A stretch of 64,000 nucleotides of DNA from JAAXHB01 sp965214945 (lineage in GTDB: Bacteria; Actinomycetota; Acidimicrobiia; Acidimicrobiales; Aldehydirespiratoraceae). The stretch is from positions 434,001 through 498,000 of the forward strand of contig OZ244029.1 in assembly GCA_965214945.1 (NCBI GenBank). The letters run 5' to 3'. Every line of letters starts with the position of its first letter. The first letter of the stretch is position 1. The notes beneath the pieces were generated by a model. The model saw only the letters and a program-made list of their open reading frames with translations. It made no database searches and was not told the DNA's origin. This document shows positions 27,926-36,582 of the stretch, in pieces. The position numbers and the translations under genes are program-made.

Positions 27926-28944
27926 GCGCTCACCGCGGTCCGCGGCGACGCCAGCCCCGGAAGCGGCGGGGTGGTTCCAAGCCTCCGCCGGGTTCGGGTT
28001 CGGGACCGCCACGGTCGCGGCGCGGCCGTTCCAAGCATCCGGGCCGCCGCAGGGCCGGGCCCAGGCAGCGCACGGGCATCGGCGGCGAACAGGTCGAGGG
28101 CCGTCATGCCGTGCTGGAGCTGCTGCTTGCCCGCCGCCGGCGGACGCGCACCGTGCTGCTGGCCTCGGGGCTTCAGCCGGTGCCGATCATCGATCACATC
28201 ACTGAGCTGGCTCGGGAGCAGCGTGCCTCGGTCAGACAAGTCAGCCGAGCCGAGTTCGACTCCGCGGCTCGCAGCGTGGCACCCCAGGGAGTGATCGCTT
28301 ACGCCGAGCCGCTCAAGACTTTCGACGTAGCCGCTCTGCTCAAAGCCGGCGACTCCGACGACTTCGGCGGCTCGCAAGGCTCGGCCGTCAAGCGGGGTCC
28401 AGCGAACTCGCAAGGCTCGGCTGTCAGGCGGGATCCAGCGAACTCGCGCGGCGCAGCCAGCGGACACAGCCCGGCAGCCGAGCCGCGTCCGCCGTTTCTG
28501 CTGGCGCTTGACGGGATCACTGACCCGCGGAACCTGGGCGCGGTGCTGCGCACCGCTGAATGCGCGGGGGTGACCGGTGTGATCATGCGCAGCCATCGGG
28601 CCGTTCGCATCACGCCGACAGTGGCCAAAGCCGCCGCCGGCGCCATCGAGCACCTGCGCCTAGCGGTGGTGCCGGGCCTGCCCTCGGTGCTGCGAGCCCT
28701 GAGCGCCAAGGGCGTGTGGACGGTCGGGCTCGACCCGGCTGGCAAGCTCCAAGTGCATGAGCTTGACCTGGCCGGCGAGGCCGTGGCGCTGGTGCTCGGC
28801 GCCGAGGGGAAAGGCCTGTCCAGGCTGGCGGCGCAGCGCTGCGACGTGCTGGTGTCCATCCCGCTGCGCGGCGCGCTCGCCTCGCTCAACGTGTCGGCGG
28901 CTGCAGCTGTCGCCTGCTTCGAGATCGCCCGCCGCCGAGACTGA
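27922..28944 (+). CDS. rlmB: 23S rRNA (guanosine-2'-O-)-methyltransferase of the SPOUT/TrmH family
   Basis: Methylates the 2'-O of a guanosine in 23S rRNA (G2251 in E. coli) using SAM. Order: Arg/Lys/Gly-rich extension (1-50), substrate-binding domain (GGEQVEGRHAVLELL), then the knotted SPOUT domain with LDGITDPRNLGAVLRTAE, LVLGAEGKGLSR and SIPLRGALASLNVSAAAAV, the three TrmH motifs. Between the domains sits an insert coded by two 36-bp tandem repeats (28371-28442). It starts at TTG 27922, overlapping the ispDF stop. An ispDF-rlmB neighbourhood is common in actinobacteria. Confidence 0.92.
   Translation: MSAHRGPRRRQPRKRRGGSKPPPGSGSGPPRSRRGRSKHPGRRRAGPRQRTGIGGEQVEGRHAVLELLLARRRRTRTVLLASGLQPVPIIDHITELAREQRASVRQVSRAEFDSAARSVAPQGVIAYAEPLKTFDVAALLKAGDSDDFGGSQGSAVKRGPANSQGSAVRRDPANSRGAASGHSPAAEPRPPFLLALDGITDPRNLGAVLRTAECAGVTGVIMRSHRAVRITPTVAKAAAGAIEHLRLAVVPGLPSVLRALSAKGVWTVGLDPAGKLQVHELDLAGEAVALVLGAEGKGLSRLAAQRCDVLVSIPLRGALASLNVSAAAAVACFEIARRRD
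28371..28442 (+). repeat. 36-bp tandem duplication inside rlmB
   Basis: A unit at 28371 is followed directly by a second copy at 28407 with a few mismatches. Twelve codons are duplicated in frame, between the two domains of RlmB. Confidence 0.88.
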
Positions 28945-29401
28945 GACGTGAACCGCGGCTAAGTTGAACTGCGGCTAGAGCGCCTGAGTGGTCAGCAACC
29001 CCTTTTCAACGAAGGAGACCACCAATGTCTAAGCCGTTGAACTGCGGCTAGAGCGCCTGAGTGGTCAGCAAACGGGTCAGCCAGCCTCCGCTGACTGCTG
29101 CGCCGGGCGCGGTTGGCAGACAACGACGCGGCTGGGTGAAAACGGCGAGAACGTCGTCACGACGGGTTCCGCTGCTGTGTCAGATGCTGAGTCGGCAGTC
29201 TGGGATGTGGTCGAGGGGATTGGCTGGGCGTGCCGCGGCATCCAATACAACGAACGCGCCCTTTCCGGAGTTTCCCAACTAAATCGACTCAGGTTTGCGG
29301 GTCGGCTGGTTTGCGGGTCGGCGGGTTTACGGTGTCTGCCAAGATGTGACCTGTCGCTGTTGTCCGCTATATAACTGCTGTCCGCCACATAAGGATGATC
29401 C
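28945..29401. repeat. Intergenic region with exact direct-repeat pair, offset 73 bp
   Basis: An exact 36-bp repeat starts at 28963 and at 29036. The 37-bp spacer between them holds a ribosome-binding-site-like gaaggag followed by an ATG at about 29024 and three more codons (MSKPL including repeat bases), which then run into the second repeat and stop within a few codons. So the spacer looks like a fragment of another gene's start. Downstream (29072-29401) no gene is supported; frames of 73 and 124 codons on opposite strands look like shadows. Confidence 0.8.
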
Positions 29402-30265
29402 ATGCCCGTGAACACCGACCGACTTGTTGACCTGTTCGGGCTTGACGGCAAGACCGCCGTGGTGACCGGCGGTAGCCGGGGTATCGGCTACATGATCGCA
29501 AACGGATTGCTGGACGCTGGCTGCGGCCGGGTAGTGATCTCGGCCCGCAAGACCGAGCAGGTCAAAGCCGCCGCCGAGGAACTGTCGGCTGGGTCGAAAC
29601 TGCCGGCCGAGTCGAAACTGCCGGCCGGGTCATCCGGGCGCGACGGCCGCGGCATGTGCGTCGCCGTGCCCGCCGACCTTTCCACACCCGAGGGATGCCA
29701 GCTTCTGGCGGATGCAGTGGCCGACATGGCGCCGTCGCTTCACATTCTGGTGAATAACGCCGGAGCGAGCTGGGGCGCCGCACTAGACGACTTCCCGTTG
29801 CACGGCTGGGACAAGGTGATGGACATCAATGTGCGCAGCCCGTTCCTGCTCACCCAGAAGCTTCTGCCACAGCTGCGGGCCGCGGCCCGCAGCGACGACC
29901 CCGCCAGGGTGGTGAACATCTCGTCGGTGGCCGGCATGCAGCCGCCCACTCTGGAGACCTACTCTTACTCGGCGTCGAAGGCCGGGATCATCATGCTCAC
30001 ACGGCATCTCGGTCAGCGTCTTGCGCCGGAGAGCATCACGGTGAACGCCATCGCCCCCGGCCCCTTCTATTCCAAGATGATGGCTTTCATGCTCGACGAT
30101 CCTGAGGCCCGGGCGCAAGTGGCTGCCGGTGTGCCGCTCGGACGCGTCGGTGAGCCCGACGACGTAGCGGGCGCGGCGGTCTACCTCACATCAAAAGCCG
30201 GAGCGTTTCTCACCGGGGCGGTGCTGCCCGTCGGCGGCGGCATGGCTTGTGTCAGCGGCCCCTGA
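29402..30265 (+). CDS. Short-chain dehydrogenase/reductase, 287 aa
   Basis: NAD(P)-dependent oxidoreductase with a Rossmann fold. Cofactor loop TGGSRGIGYMIA at about residues 22-33, NNAGASWG near 117, catalytic Ser in ISSVAGMQPP, and YSYSASKAG with the catalytic Tyr and Lys. The VTVNAIAPGPFYSKM segment follows. The pattern is that of classical SDRs of the FabG/gluconate dehydrogenase type; the substrate is unknown. ATG 29402 follows aaggat at 29391. Residues about 62-78 (GSKLPAESKLPAGSS) are an insert from an 18-bp repeat in a loop where most relatives are shorter. Confidence 0.92.
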   Translation: MPVNTDRLVDLFGLDGKTAVVTGGSRGIGYMIANGLLDAGCGRVVISARKTEQVKAAAEELSAGSKLPAESKLPAGSSGRDGRGMCVAVPADLSTPEGCQLLADAVADMAPSLHILVNNAGASWGAALDDFPLHGWDKVMDINVRSPFLLTQKLLPQLRAAARSDDPARVVNISSVAGMQPPTLETYSYSASKAGIIMLTRHLGQRLAPESITVNAIAPGPFYSKMMAFMLDDPEARAQVAAGVPLGRVGEPDDVAGAAVYLTSKAGAFLTGAVLPVGGGMACVSGP

Positions 30266-30269
30266 GCTA

Positions 30270-30280
30270 CCCCCCCCCCC
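30270..30280. repeat. Homopolymer of 11 C flanked by a short direct repeat
   Basis: A run of 11 cytosines lies between the convergent stops of the SDR and P450 genes and is flanked on each side by tgagcta. It is outside the coding regions. Confidence 0.8.
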
Positions 30281-30284
30281 TGAG

Positions 30285-31589
30285 CTACACCCACAGTCGC
30301 ACCGGCAGCGACTTCAGAGCGTTGTTGAGATTCGACCGCTGGCGTTCCGGCGCGCCGATTAGCTCGATCCGGCGGAACCGCCTCAGCAGCTCCTCGAAGA
30401 ACACGCGTCCCTCGAGCCGCGCCAAGTGAGCGCCCAGGCAGAAGTGTGCGCCGATTCCGAAGGACAGATGCGGGTTCGGATCGCGGGCGGCGTCGAAGCG
30501 CTGAGGGTCGTCGAACACGTCCTCGTCGCGGTTGGCCGACGTGTAGACCATCGCCACCTTGTCGCCGGCGGCCACGGGCTGGCCAGCTATTTCGGTGTCG
30601 GCCACAGCTGTTCGCCGGAAATAGTGCAGCGGGTTCGCCCATCGCAACACCTCCTCCACCATCGCCGGAACTCTCGAAAGGTCGTCGGCCACCGCTCGCA
30701 TCTGGTCGGGGTGCTGCAGCAAGGCGAGCACGCCGCTCGACAGCATCGTCCGCGTGGTGTCGTTGCCCGCCGTGACCAGCTGAACGAAGAACCTGCCGAA
30801 GTCCACGTCGGTCATCAGGTGCCCGTCGAATCGGCGACCGAGCAGAGCGTCCGTGAGGTCGCCCCGGGGCGCCATGGTGCGCCGCTCGGCAGCGAAGCCC
30901 ATCGCGTACATGGCCATCTCAACGCTGGCCGATCCCCGCTCGGCGGCTCCGGCGATGTCGGGGTCCTGCCCGCCGGAGTTGCGTTCGGCCATTGAGTGGA
31001 TCTTGGGCCAGTCCTGCCGTGGAAGGCCCATCAGCTCCCCGATCACCTGGCTCGGAAGCAATGCGCAAACGCCATGGACGAACTCGACCTCACACTTGAC
31101 CCTGCCGTTGAGGGCGCGGTCAAAGATCTCCGCAGTGATCGCCCGGATGCGCGGCTCCAGCGCGTTGATCGCCCGCGGCTTGAACTCTCCCGCGATGGGC
31201 CGGCGGTACGCCGTGTGCCGCGGCGGATCCATTGCCAGCAGCATGTCTCGCATGCTCCGCAAGCTCTCGGGGTTGAGGTCTTCTAGCACCACGCCGCCCT
31301 CTGAGGCGGAGAACACATCGGAGTTGCGCGCCACGTGCACTACGTCCGCGTAACGCAGCACCGCCCAGTATCCGGCCCTGTTTCCGGCCTCGGCTCCGTC
31401 GGTGCGCTGCCAATAGACGGGCCGGTGTTTGCGCAAATACGCGAAGTGCTCATGCGGCGGTGCCTGCGCGTACACGTCGGGCGAGTAGAGGTCGATATCG
31501 CGGCCGATGTCGCGGTTGATGTTGCGGCCGGTGGCGCGGTTGATGTATCTGTCGCTGTAGAGGTCGATGATGCGGTTGATATCACACAC
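30285..31589 (-). CDS. Cytochrome P450, 434 aa
   Basis: Heme monooxygenase. I-helix oxygen-activation motif VTAGNDTTRTM, ExxR in EEVLRW, and heme-ligand loop FGIGAHFCLGAHLARLE with the proximal Cys. The N-terminal segment LYSPDVYAQAPPHEHFAYLRKHRPVYW resembles actinobacterial sterol/fatty-acid P450s of the CYP124/125/142 clan, so a lipid or steroid substrate is plausible but unproven. It starts at GTG 31589. The first 35 residues contain INR/DLYS units that come from a repeat pair with offset 72 bp. A ferredoxin gene is not adjacent. Confidence 0.93.
   Translation of the reverse strand: MCDINRIIDLYSDRYINRATGRNINRDIGRDIDLYSPDVYAQAPPHEHFAYLRKHRPVYWQRTDGAEAGNRAGYWAVLRYADVVHVARNSDVFSASEGGVVLEDLNPESLRSMRDMLLAMDPPRHTAYRRPIAGEFKPRAINALEPRIRAITAEIFDRALNGRVKCEVEFVHGVCALLPSQVIGELMGLPRQDWPKIHSMAERNSGGQDPDIAGAAERGSASVEMAMYAMGFAAERRTMAPRGDLTDALLGRRFDGHLMTDVDFGRFFVQLVTAGNDTTRTMLSSGVLALLQHPDQMRAVADDLSRVPAMVEEVLRWANPLHYFRRTAVADTEIAGQPVAAGDKVAMVYTSANRDEDVFDDPQRFDAARDPNPHLSFGIGAHFCLGAHLARLEGRVFFEELLRRFRRIELIGAPERQRSNLNNALKSLPVRLWV
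31485..31587 (-). repeat. Diverged direct-repeat pair, offset 72 bp
   Basis: A segment of about 31 bp at 31485 recurs at 31557 with about 9 mismatches, with further short repeats of gcggttgat between. It lies inside the N-terminal codons of the P450 gene and repeats the peptide IDLYS after 24 residues. Confidence 0.65.
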
Positions 31590-31955
31590 AGTAACGGCGA
31601 TCTAGGGTGATCTAGGGTGGCGGTCTCAAACGGCGGTCTGAAGGCACTCTGGACGCACTCTGTAGGCAGTCTCGAGCTGCGATCGAGGTGTCGTGACTCC
31701 CGCGGTGGCGTCAAAATATGGCTGGCGGCTGCGTCAGAATATGGCCGTAATGGGTCCTGGCGTGGAACGGGATGTGGCACTGGGCGATGAAGCCTCTAGT
31801 GTTGACAAAGGCCGAAGGCCAGGCTCGAGTTCGAGAGGCTCCCGTGTCGAAGCGGCCCGGGATACGAGGCTCGGGTATATGAGACACGCTGTGATCAGTG
31901 GAGCTGTAGCAGTGGGCTCGGCCTGATCGGAGTAAGCGCGGGAGGCGAATGACAA
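31590..31955. other. Intergenic region with short repeats
   Basis: Between the divergent P450 and a small hypothetical gene. Starts with two gatctagggt units (31599-31620) and several gcactct/ggcggtct words. The plus-strand frame at 31693-31926 has no family resemblance. A ggagg at about 31941-31945 serves the downstream gene. Nothing else was recognised. Confidence 0.5.
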
Positions 31956-32249
31956 ATGGCGACCGGGCGATCGAGTTTCGCAAAGCGTCAGCGTGATATG
32001 GCAAAGAAGGCTCGTGCCGAAGCCAAGCGTCAGAAGCGCCTGAGCCGGAGCCGCAACGCCCGGCTCGGCTCTGACCGTTTGGGCGGGGACGGCGACGCGC
32101 CGGAAGCGTCGGGCCGCCCTGTCTTGAGCAACGCGGAGATCATGGTGAAGGTTGAGGAGCTGCATAGGCGTTACGATGACGGCCTGCTCGATCTGGACAC
32201 CTTCGATGAGCAGAGGTCGATGCTGATGGCCCAGATTTCCGTCGACTGA
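31956..32249 (+). CDS. Small basic hypothetical protein, 97 aa
   Basis: The N-terminal half is highly charged (SSFAKRQRDMAKKARAEAKRQKR) and probably helical. The C-terminal half (EIMVKVEELHRRYDDGLLDLDTFDEQRSMLMAQISVD) resembles the SHOCT-like short helical motif. The overall pattern matches small conserved actinobacterial proteins of unknown role. It starts at ATG 31956 with gggaggcg about 10 bp before. It stands alone. Confidence 0.75.
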   Translation: MATGRSSFAKRQRDMAKKARAEAKRQKRLSRSRNARLGSDRLGGDGDAPEASGRPVLSNAEIMVKVEELHRRYDDGLLDLDTFDEQRSMLMAQISVD

Positions 32250-32322
32250 TTTTCCTGCTCAGCCCGGCTCAACTTCAGGTTGACGGACCCGGCCGTCGGG
32301 CCGCATCGTAGGTTCGGCGGGA

Positions 32323-32431
32323 CACAATGGCCTGATAGGGCGGTGGTTCTGATGGACAGGCGCCGAGTCCTGGCAGGGCGACACATGGGATGACGGCACA
32401 ATGGCCTGATAGACGGTGGTTCTGCTGGACG
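32323..32431. repeat. Direct-repeat pair, offset 74 bp
   Basis: A segment of about 35 bp at 32323 recurs at 32397 with a 1-2 bp indel and few mismatches; the spacer is about 39 bp. Downstream (32440-32485), an 18-bp unit with gggttctgatgggtaat occurs two to three times before the next gene. Confidence 0.85.
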
Positions 32432-32488
32432 GCCTGAAGGATGGGTTCTGATGGGTAATGGGTTCTGATGGGTAATGGGTTCTGACTG

Positions 32489-33241
32489 ATGGATGGTCTG
32501 ATGGACAAGCGTTCGACGATCCGCCAGATCGAGATCGATGGGCGGCGATTGATCGACGCGGCGCGGGGTGATCTGGACGCCCGTGTGCCGACCTGCGGCG
32601 ACTGGGTACAGCGAGACCTCGTGGGGCACATGGGCTTTGTGCACGCCCTGGTGGCGAGAAACCTCATCGAGCTGCCGACGGCGCCGCTTACGTTCTCGGG
32701 GATTGACAGAGCGCCGGACGACGACTCTGTGGTTGACTACGCGGCGGCCGCGTTGGATCGGCTGTTGGACGGCCTGTCCGGCGTTGAGCCCGACACGCCG
32801 GTCTGGAACTGGTCGCTGGATCACACGGCGGGGTTCTACTTTCGGCGGATGCTGCATGAGACCAGCGTGCACCGTTGGGACGCCGAGAACGCGGTTGGCG
32901 GTGGCACCGGCGAAGTCGCCGGAGTCGACGGCGAACAAGGCCGCGACGGAGTCGACGAGTTCTTCGACCACGTGATACCGAACGCCCAGCAGCGCAAGCG
33001 CCGCCAGTTGCCCTCGGGAAGCCTGCACCTGCATCGCACCGACGGGGAGGGGGAGTGGCTGATTCGCTCTGCCCCCGAGGGGGATGTGGTAGTGCAGCGG
33101 ATCCACGCCAAGGGCGATGCTGCAGTGCGCGGCACGGGGGGAGAGCTATTCCTGGCGCTGTGGAACCGACTGGCCCTGAGCGAGCTGGAAATGTTCGGCG
33201 ATGCCGACACGGCTAGAGCGTGGACCAGCCTGGCACCGTGA
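32489..33241 (+). CDS. Mycothiol-dependent maleylpyruvate isomerase-family enzyme (DinB/MDMPI)
   Basis: Four-helix DinB-like domain with the metal-binding histidines expected for the family: DLVGHMGFVHALVARN near residues 46-61 and HETSVHRWDAEN near 123-134. The C-terminal half (GDAAVRGTGGELFLALWNRL) is the SCP2-like/MDMPI_C segment. Members use mycothiol as cofactor or take part in thiol-transfer detoxification, so the organism probably makes mycothiol. The start is ATG 32489 or the in-frame ATG 32501. The stop overlaps the next gene. Confidence 0.88.
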   Translation: MDGLMDKRSTIRQIEIDGRRLIDAARGDLDARVPTCGDWVQRDLVGHMGFVHALVARNLIELPTAPLTFSGIDRAPDDDSVVDYAAAALDRLLDGLSGVEPDTPVWNWSLDHTAGFYFRRMLHETSVHRWDAENAVGGGTGEVAGVDGEQGRDGVDEFFDHVIPNAQQRKRRQLPSGSLHLHRTDGEGEWLIRSAPEGDVVVQRIHAKGDAAVRGTGGELFLALWNRLALSELEMFGDADTARAWTSLAP

Positions 33242-34242
33242 CCAACACCGGGACCGGCGCCGAGGCCGGCGCCAAGACCGACACTGAACGCGCCGGAACG
33301 GTGGCCGACGCGTCCCGGCGCTTGCTTGCGCGGCGGCGCGCGGCTATGGCGGCCGACACTGAACGCGCCGGAACGGTGGCCGACGCGTCTGCCGGAGCTG
33401 ATTCCGGCACTAGTGCCGGCTCATCAGTGGCCTTGGGTACATCCGCCTTGGGTACATCCCGGGCCACCCGGGCCGCCGGAGCAGGATGGCGCAGCAACCT
33501 CGACCAGTTCATGCCCGTGGTGCTGTTCTTGGTGTTCTACAACCTCGTGAACACGGTCGTGGCGGTGACCGCCGCGACAGCGTGGTCGATTAAGGCGGCC
33601 TACAGCCGTCACCGGCGCGGCCTGCGAATCGGTGCCTGGCTGCCGACCATAACCGTCTACTTGATCGTGAGAGCCGCTGTCAGTATCGCCGTCGAGCGCG
33701 AGCTGGTGGATTTCGGGGTGAGTTCGGAGGCTGTGTACTTCGGGATCGGCATCGGGACGAAGATGCTGGTCGGGGTCTTTGCGGTGACCACGATCCTCAT
33801 CGGCCGGCCTATGGCGCTATGGCTGGTGCGCCTGGTTACCGATCTGCCGGAAGCCGTGCGCGCCCATTCGCGTTTCGTTGCCACGATGAGCAAAGTCACC
33901 TGGGTTATCGCCCTCTATGAGATCGGCTCGTCCATCTGGGACATCTGGTTGTTCAACAACTCCGGCGTGAACCTGTTCTTGGTCACCCGCCAGGTGGTGA
34001 ACCTGGCGGTCGCCTTCGTGTTGATCCTCATCACGCTGCTGTACGTGGACCGCCGGCTGTCGAGCGTGCCGGGCTGGCCCGGCATGGTCAGCTTGCTTGA
34101 TCGCTCCGGTCACGACAACGCCACGAACGCTGTCCCGTCCTCTGCTGTCCCGTCCTCTGCTGCTTCGTCCCCAGCTGCTTCGTCCTCTGCTGCTTTGTCA
34201 TCCGCTGCTTCGTCGCCGGACGTTGATGGTGTCGATACCTAG
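33238..34242 (+). CDS. Polytopic membrane protein (VC0807/DUF3159-like), about 334 aa
   Basis: Five or six transmembrane segments (for example MPVVLFLVFYNLVNTVVAVTA, AWLPTITVYLIVRAAVSIA, MLVGVFAVTTILIGRPMALWL, VVNLAVAFVLILITLLYV) form a domain of about 200 residues like that of VC0807-type proteins of unknown function. The first 80 residues are a disordered Thr/Ala-rich region containing the peptide DTERAGTVADAS twice. The last 40 are Ser/Ala/Pro repeats. I prefer GTG 33238, whose GTGA overlaps the stop of the preceding gene, over ATG 33220. Confidence 0.75.
   Translation: MTNTGTGAEAGAKTDTERAGTVADASRRLLARRRAAMAADTERAGTVADASAGADSGTSAGSSVALGTSALGTSRATRAAGAGWRSNLDQFMPVVLFLVFYNLVNTVVAVTAATAWSIKAAYSRHRRGLRIGAWLPTITVYLIVRAAVSIAVERELVDFGVSSEAVYFGIGIGTKMLVGVFAVTTILIGRPMALWLVRLVTDLPEAVRAHSRFVATMSKVTWVIALYEIGSSIWDIWLFNNSGVNLFLVTRQVVNLAVAFVLILITLLYVDRRLSSVPGWPGMVSLLDRSGHDNATNAVPSSAVPSSAASSPAASSSAALSSAASSPDVDGVDT
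33278..33389 (+). repeat. Exact direct-repeat pair, offset 75 bp, in frame
   Basis: A 37-bp segment at 33278 recurs exactly at 33353; the spacer is 38 bp. It sits in the coding region of the membrane protein and duplicates 12 residues at a distance of 25 codons. Confidence 0.97.
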
Positions 34243-34288
34243 CGCCGATACCTAGCTGAGCCGGCCGGCCTCGGGCTCAAGCTGCCTG

Positions 34289-36553
34289 TCAGTTCCAGAT
34301 CTCCTGCTGGTAGGCCAACATGGCGTCTCCGTAGAGGCGCTGTGTTGCATTCCCATTCCGCACCCAGAAATCTGTCTTATCCCGACTTCCTTGAAGTGGC
34401 CTAGCAAAGACAGGCTTGCTCGAACCTGATACGCCCAGTACGCATACTGTTGTGTCGCGATAATCTCTGAATCTGATGTTCACCAGAGCAGCTGTCGGAA
34501 CAGACAAGTTCCCATCCAACTTGTTGCGCACAAACAGTTCAAACCCATCATGATTGGGCCGCCTGCCGAGTGTGGACAGATCATTAGCCAATCCAATAGG
34601 ATCGCCGTCATCGTCGACTCCGATGATCAGCTCGCCACCGCCCGAATTGAGAAAGCCGCAGATGGTCTTGACAACTGCATGTTCCATACGCTTGTCTCGC
34701 TGTTGTGTTCTCATATTCCATCTTGCGGTTGACTTAAATTCGATGCTTTCCGATTCACCAGCTTCAATTCGTTCTTCAAGCGAGAGACTAGTCACCATGA
34801 CTTCATCGGATAGCTTCACGAAACCCTTTTTGACTACTTCAGCGATCATCCTTCTGCGCCGTTCAAGGAACTCTGAGTATTCCATCTGCTCCCATCCGGA
34901 TGGCAGGGCATGCCAGAAGTATTGGTTCTTCAGCCTCTCCGAGGACATTGACTGCGCGATCGGCGGCCAGTAGTCAGCTGGTGAAGCGGCTCCCACCTTA
35001 GCATTGGATGTCCAGTCTATGAATGACATGTTGGCTAGAGCATTTACTTGTCGCCGTTCATCGATTCCCAGCGACTTGAGGTATGACTTTGGGAACAAGT
35101 GGTGCCGCTTCAATGATTTTGGGGCATTAGGGGTAAACAGTTCACACACCTTCTGCTTCCCACCAAGTTCTTCGGATTCCAGCAGATTCAGCGAGGCCCA
35201 GTAGGCATACAGAGCTGGTGAGCGAGAGGCAGCTGTATCAAGTTGGTCTGGTAGAGTGATCTTCCAGAAGTCGGAGGTGAACTCGAGTTCAACGATACGG
35301 TCAAGTTCCGCACAGAAAGCACTCCCGTCGCCGACAGGCAGATCCGACAGTCGCCTTAGGTCACTCTCAAGCTGTGTTTCAAATGGGCCTGTATATCTTC
35401 GTGTGGTATGAGCCATGAAGAACCATCGGCTAATCACATTTCGGAGCTTGAAGTAGTCGAGATTGAAGTCATACTTGCCGATGAGCCAGATCACATAGGT
35501 ATAGAGGATTGTTACCTGACTGGCAATCATACGCTTTGTTAGAAAGCCGGCGGCTCGCAAACACTTCAGATACTCATGCCAGTTGGTGAGGTTCAGAGCC
35601 TTTGACTGTGCTTCCCTTAGCAGTCTAAACTGCTCGTCCCGCTTGTTGTTGGCTACTGCTTCATTCTTAAGACTCTTGCCTCGCAATAGACTGTAGACAG
35701 TGCTCAATCGCGCTCTGCGGAAGGCTAAGCCAACGCTGACACGTAGCATCTGATCTGGGGTTGGATCAAGGAAAGCATTTCGAGGAGATGTGGAACTCCA
35801 GTCGGATCTGGTGGCATTCCGGCAGAATTTTTCAAGCTCTGTGCGCAGTTTATCCAAGTAGACCGACATCAGTGTGAGAATAAACTGTGCAGGGCCCAGT
35901 CTTACGCCTTGGGAGTTGATCCTGACGAATATGTCGGATACTTCTTGCACATCGGCTGCGGCGCTGAGTTCGATAACTTGGAATCTGTAGTTGCGTAGAT
36001 CTCGCACTCGGTCGATGCAGTCTTCAATATCATCGTACTGGTTCTCGCTCAAGGGTTCATCAAGGCTAGCGGTCAGCCGCTTGAAGTATGATCTGACAGT
36101 TGGTCTGTAGCCATCGCGCCACAGTGCTGTGATATCGGGAATGAATTCCGGGTTCTTTGCGATGGCTGCATTCCTTACCTCGAACTGTTGATCGATGGGA
36201 TTGAATGCCAAGTGGATGCTGCGCTCGGAATAGCTCTTGGTCTTGACTGGTGTGGCTGTCATCACAGCATACATTGATGTGAGGCGCTGTTGACCGTCGA
36301 CTATTAGCAATTCAGGGATGCGGTCTTTGTAGTCAACTCCGATCTGGCGAGTTCCTGCCTTGGCACCCGTCTTCCAGAGTAACAATGTTCCAACTGGAAA
36401 TCCACGGTACATCGAGTCGAAGAGATCGCGTACTTTGGCATTGTTCCATACAAATGGACGCTGTATGTCGGGCAGGGCGAGCGAGCCGTGCTCTATTTCT
36501 TGAAGAAGATGTGATAGCTGGTAGTTTGTGTCAGTGTATAGTATCGGTGTCAT
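34289..36553 (-). CDS. DUF262 (GmrSD-type) - HNH - AlbA_2 fusion protein, probable defence nuclease, 754 aa
   Basis: The N-terminal DUF262 domain has the nucleotide-site motifs LPDIQRPFVW (about 27-36) and VDGQQRLTS (about 85-93). DUF262 domains couple NTP hydrolysis to nuclease activation in GmrSD, BrxU and SspE. A DUF1524-like HNH motif RHHLFPKSYL begins near 483. A C-terminal AlbA_2/Schlafen-type module (about 593-754) has ESIEFKSTARWN and GFLNSGGGELIIGVDDDG. The base composition is visibly AT-richer than its neighbours, pointing to transfer. I start at ATG 36553, at the exact edge of a large duplicated segment. No partner gene is adjacent. Confidence 0.88.
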   Translation of the reverse strand: MTPILYTDTNYQLSHLLQEIEHGSLALPDIQRPFVWNNAKVRDLFDSMYRGFPVGTLLLWKTGAKAGTRQIGVDYKDRIPELLIVDGQQRLTSMYAVMTATPVKTKSYSERSIHLAFNPIDQQFEVRNAAIAKNPEFIPDITALWRDGYRPTVRSYFKRLTASLDEPLSENQYDDIEDCIDRVRDLRNYRFQVIELSAAADVQEVSDIFVRINSQGVRLGPAQFILTLMSVYLDKLRTELEKFCRNATRSDWSSTSPRNAFLDPTPDQMLRVSVGLAFRRARLSTVYSLLRGKSLKNEAVANNKRDEQFRLLREAQSKALNLTNWHEYLKCLRAAGFLTKRMIASQVTILYTYVIWLIGKYDFNLDYFKLRNVISRWFFMAHTTRRYTGPFETQLESDLRRLSDLPVGDGSAFCAELDRIVELEFTSDFWKITLPDQLDTAASRSPALYAYWASLNLLESEELGGKQKVCELFTPNAPKSLKRHHLFPKSYLKSLGIDERRQVNALANMSFIDWTSNAKVGAASPADYWPPIAQSMSSERLKNQYFWHALPSGWEQMEYSEFLERRRRMIAEVVKKGFVKLSDEVMVTSLSLEERIEAGESESIEFKSTARWNMRTQQRDKRMEHAVVKTICGFLNSGGGELIIGVDDDGDPIGLANDLSTLGRRPNHDGFELFVRNKLDGNLSVPTAALVNIRFRDYRDTTVCVLGVSGSSKPVFARPLQGSRDKTDFWVRNGNATQRLYGDAMLAYQQEIWN

Positions 36554-36582
36554 TGGATTCTCCGAACCGTGTGACAGGCGGA

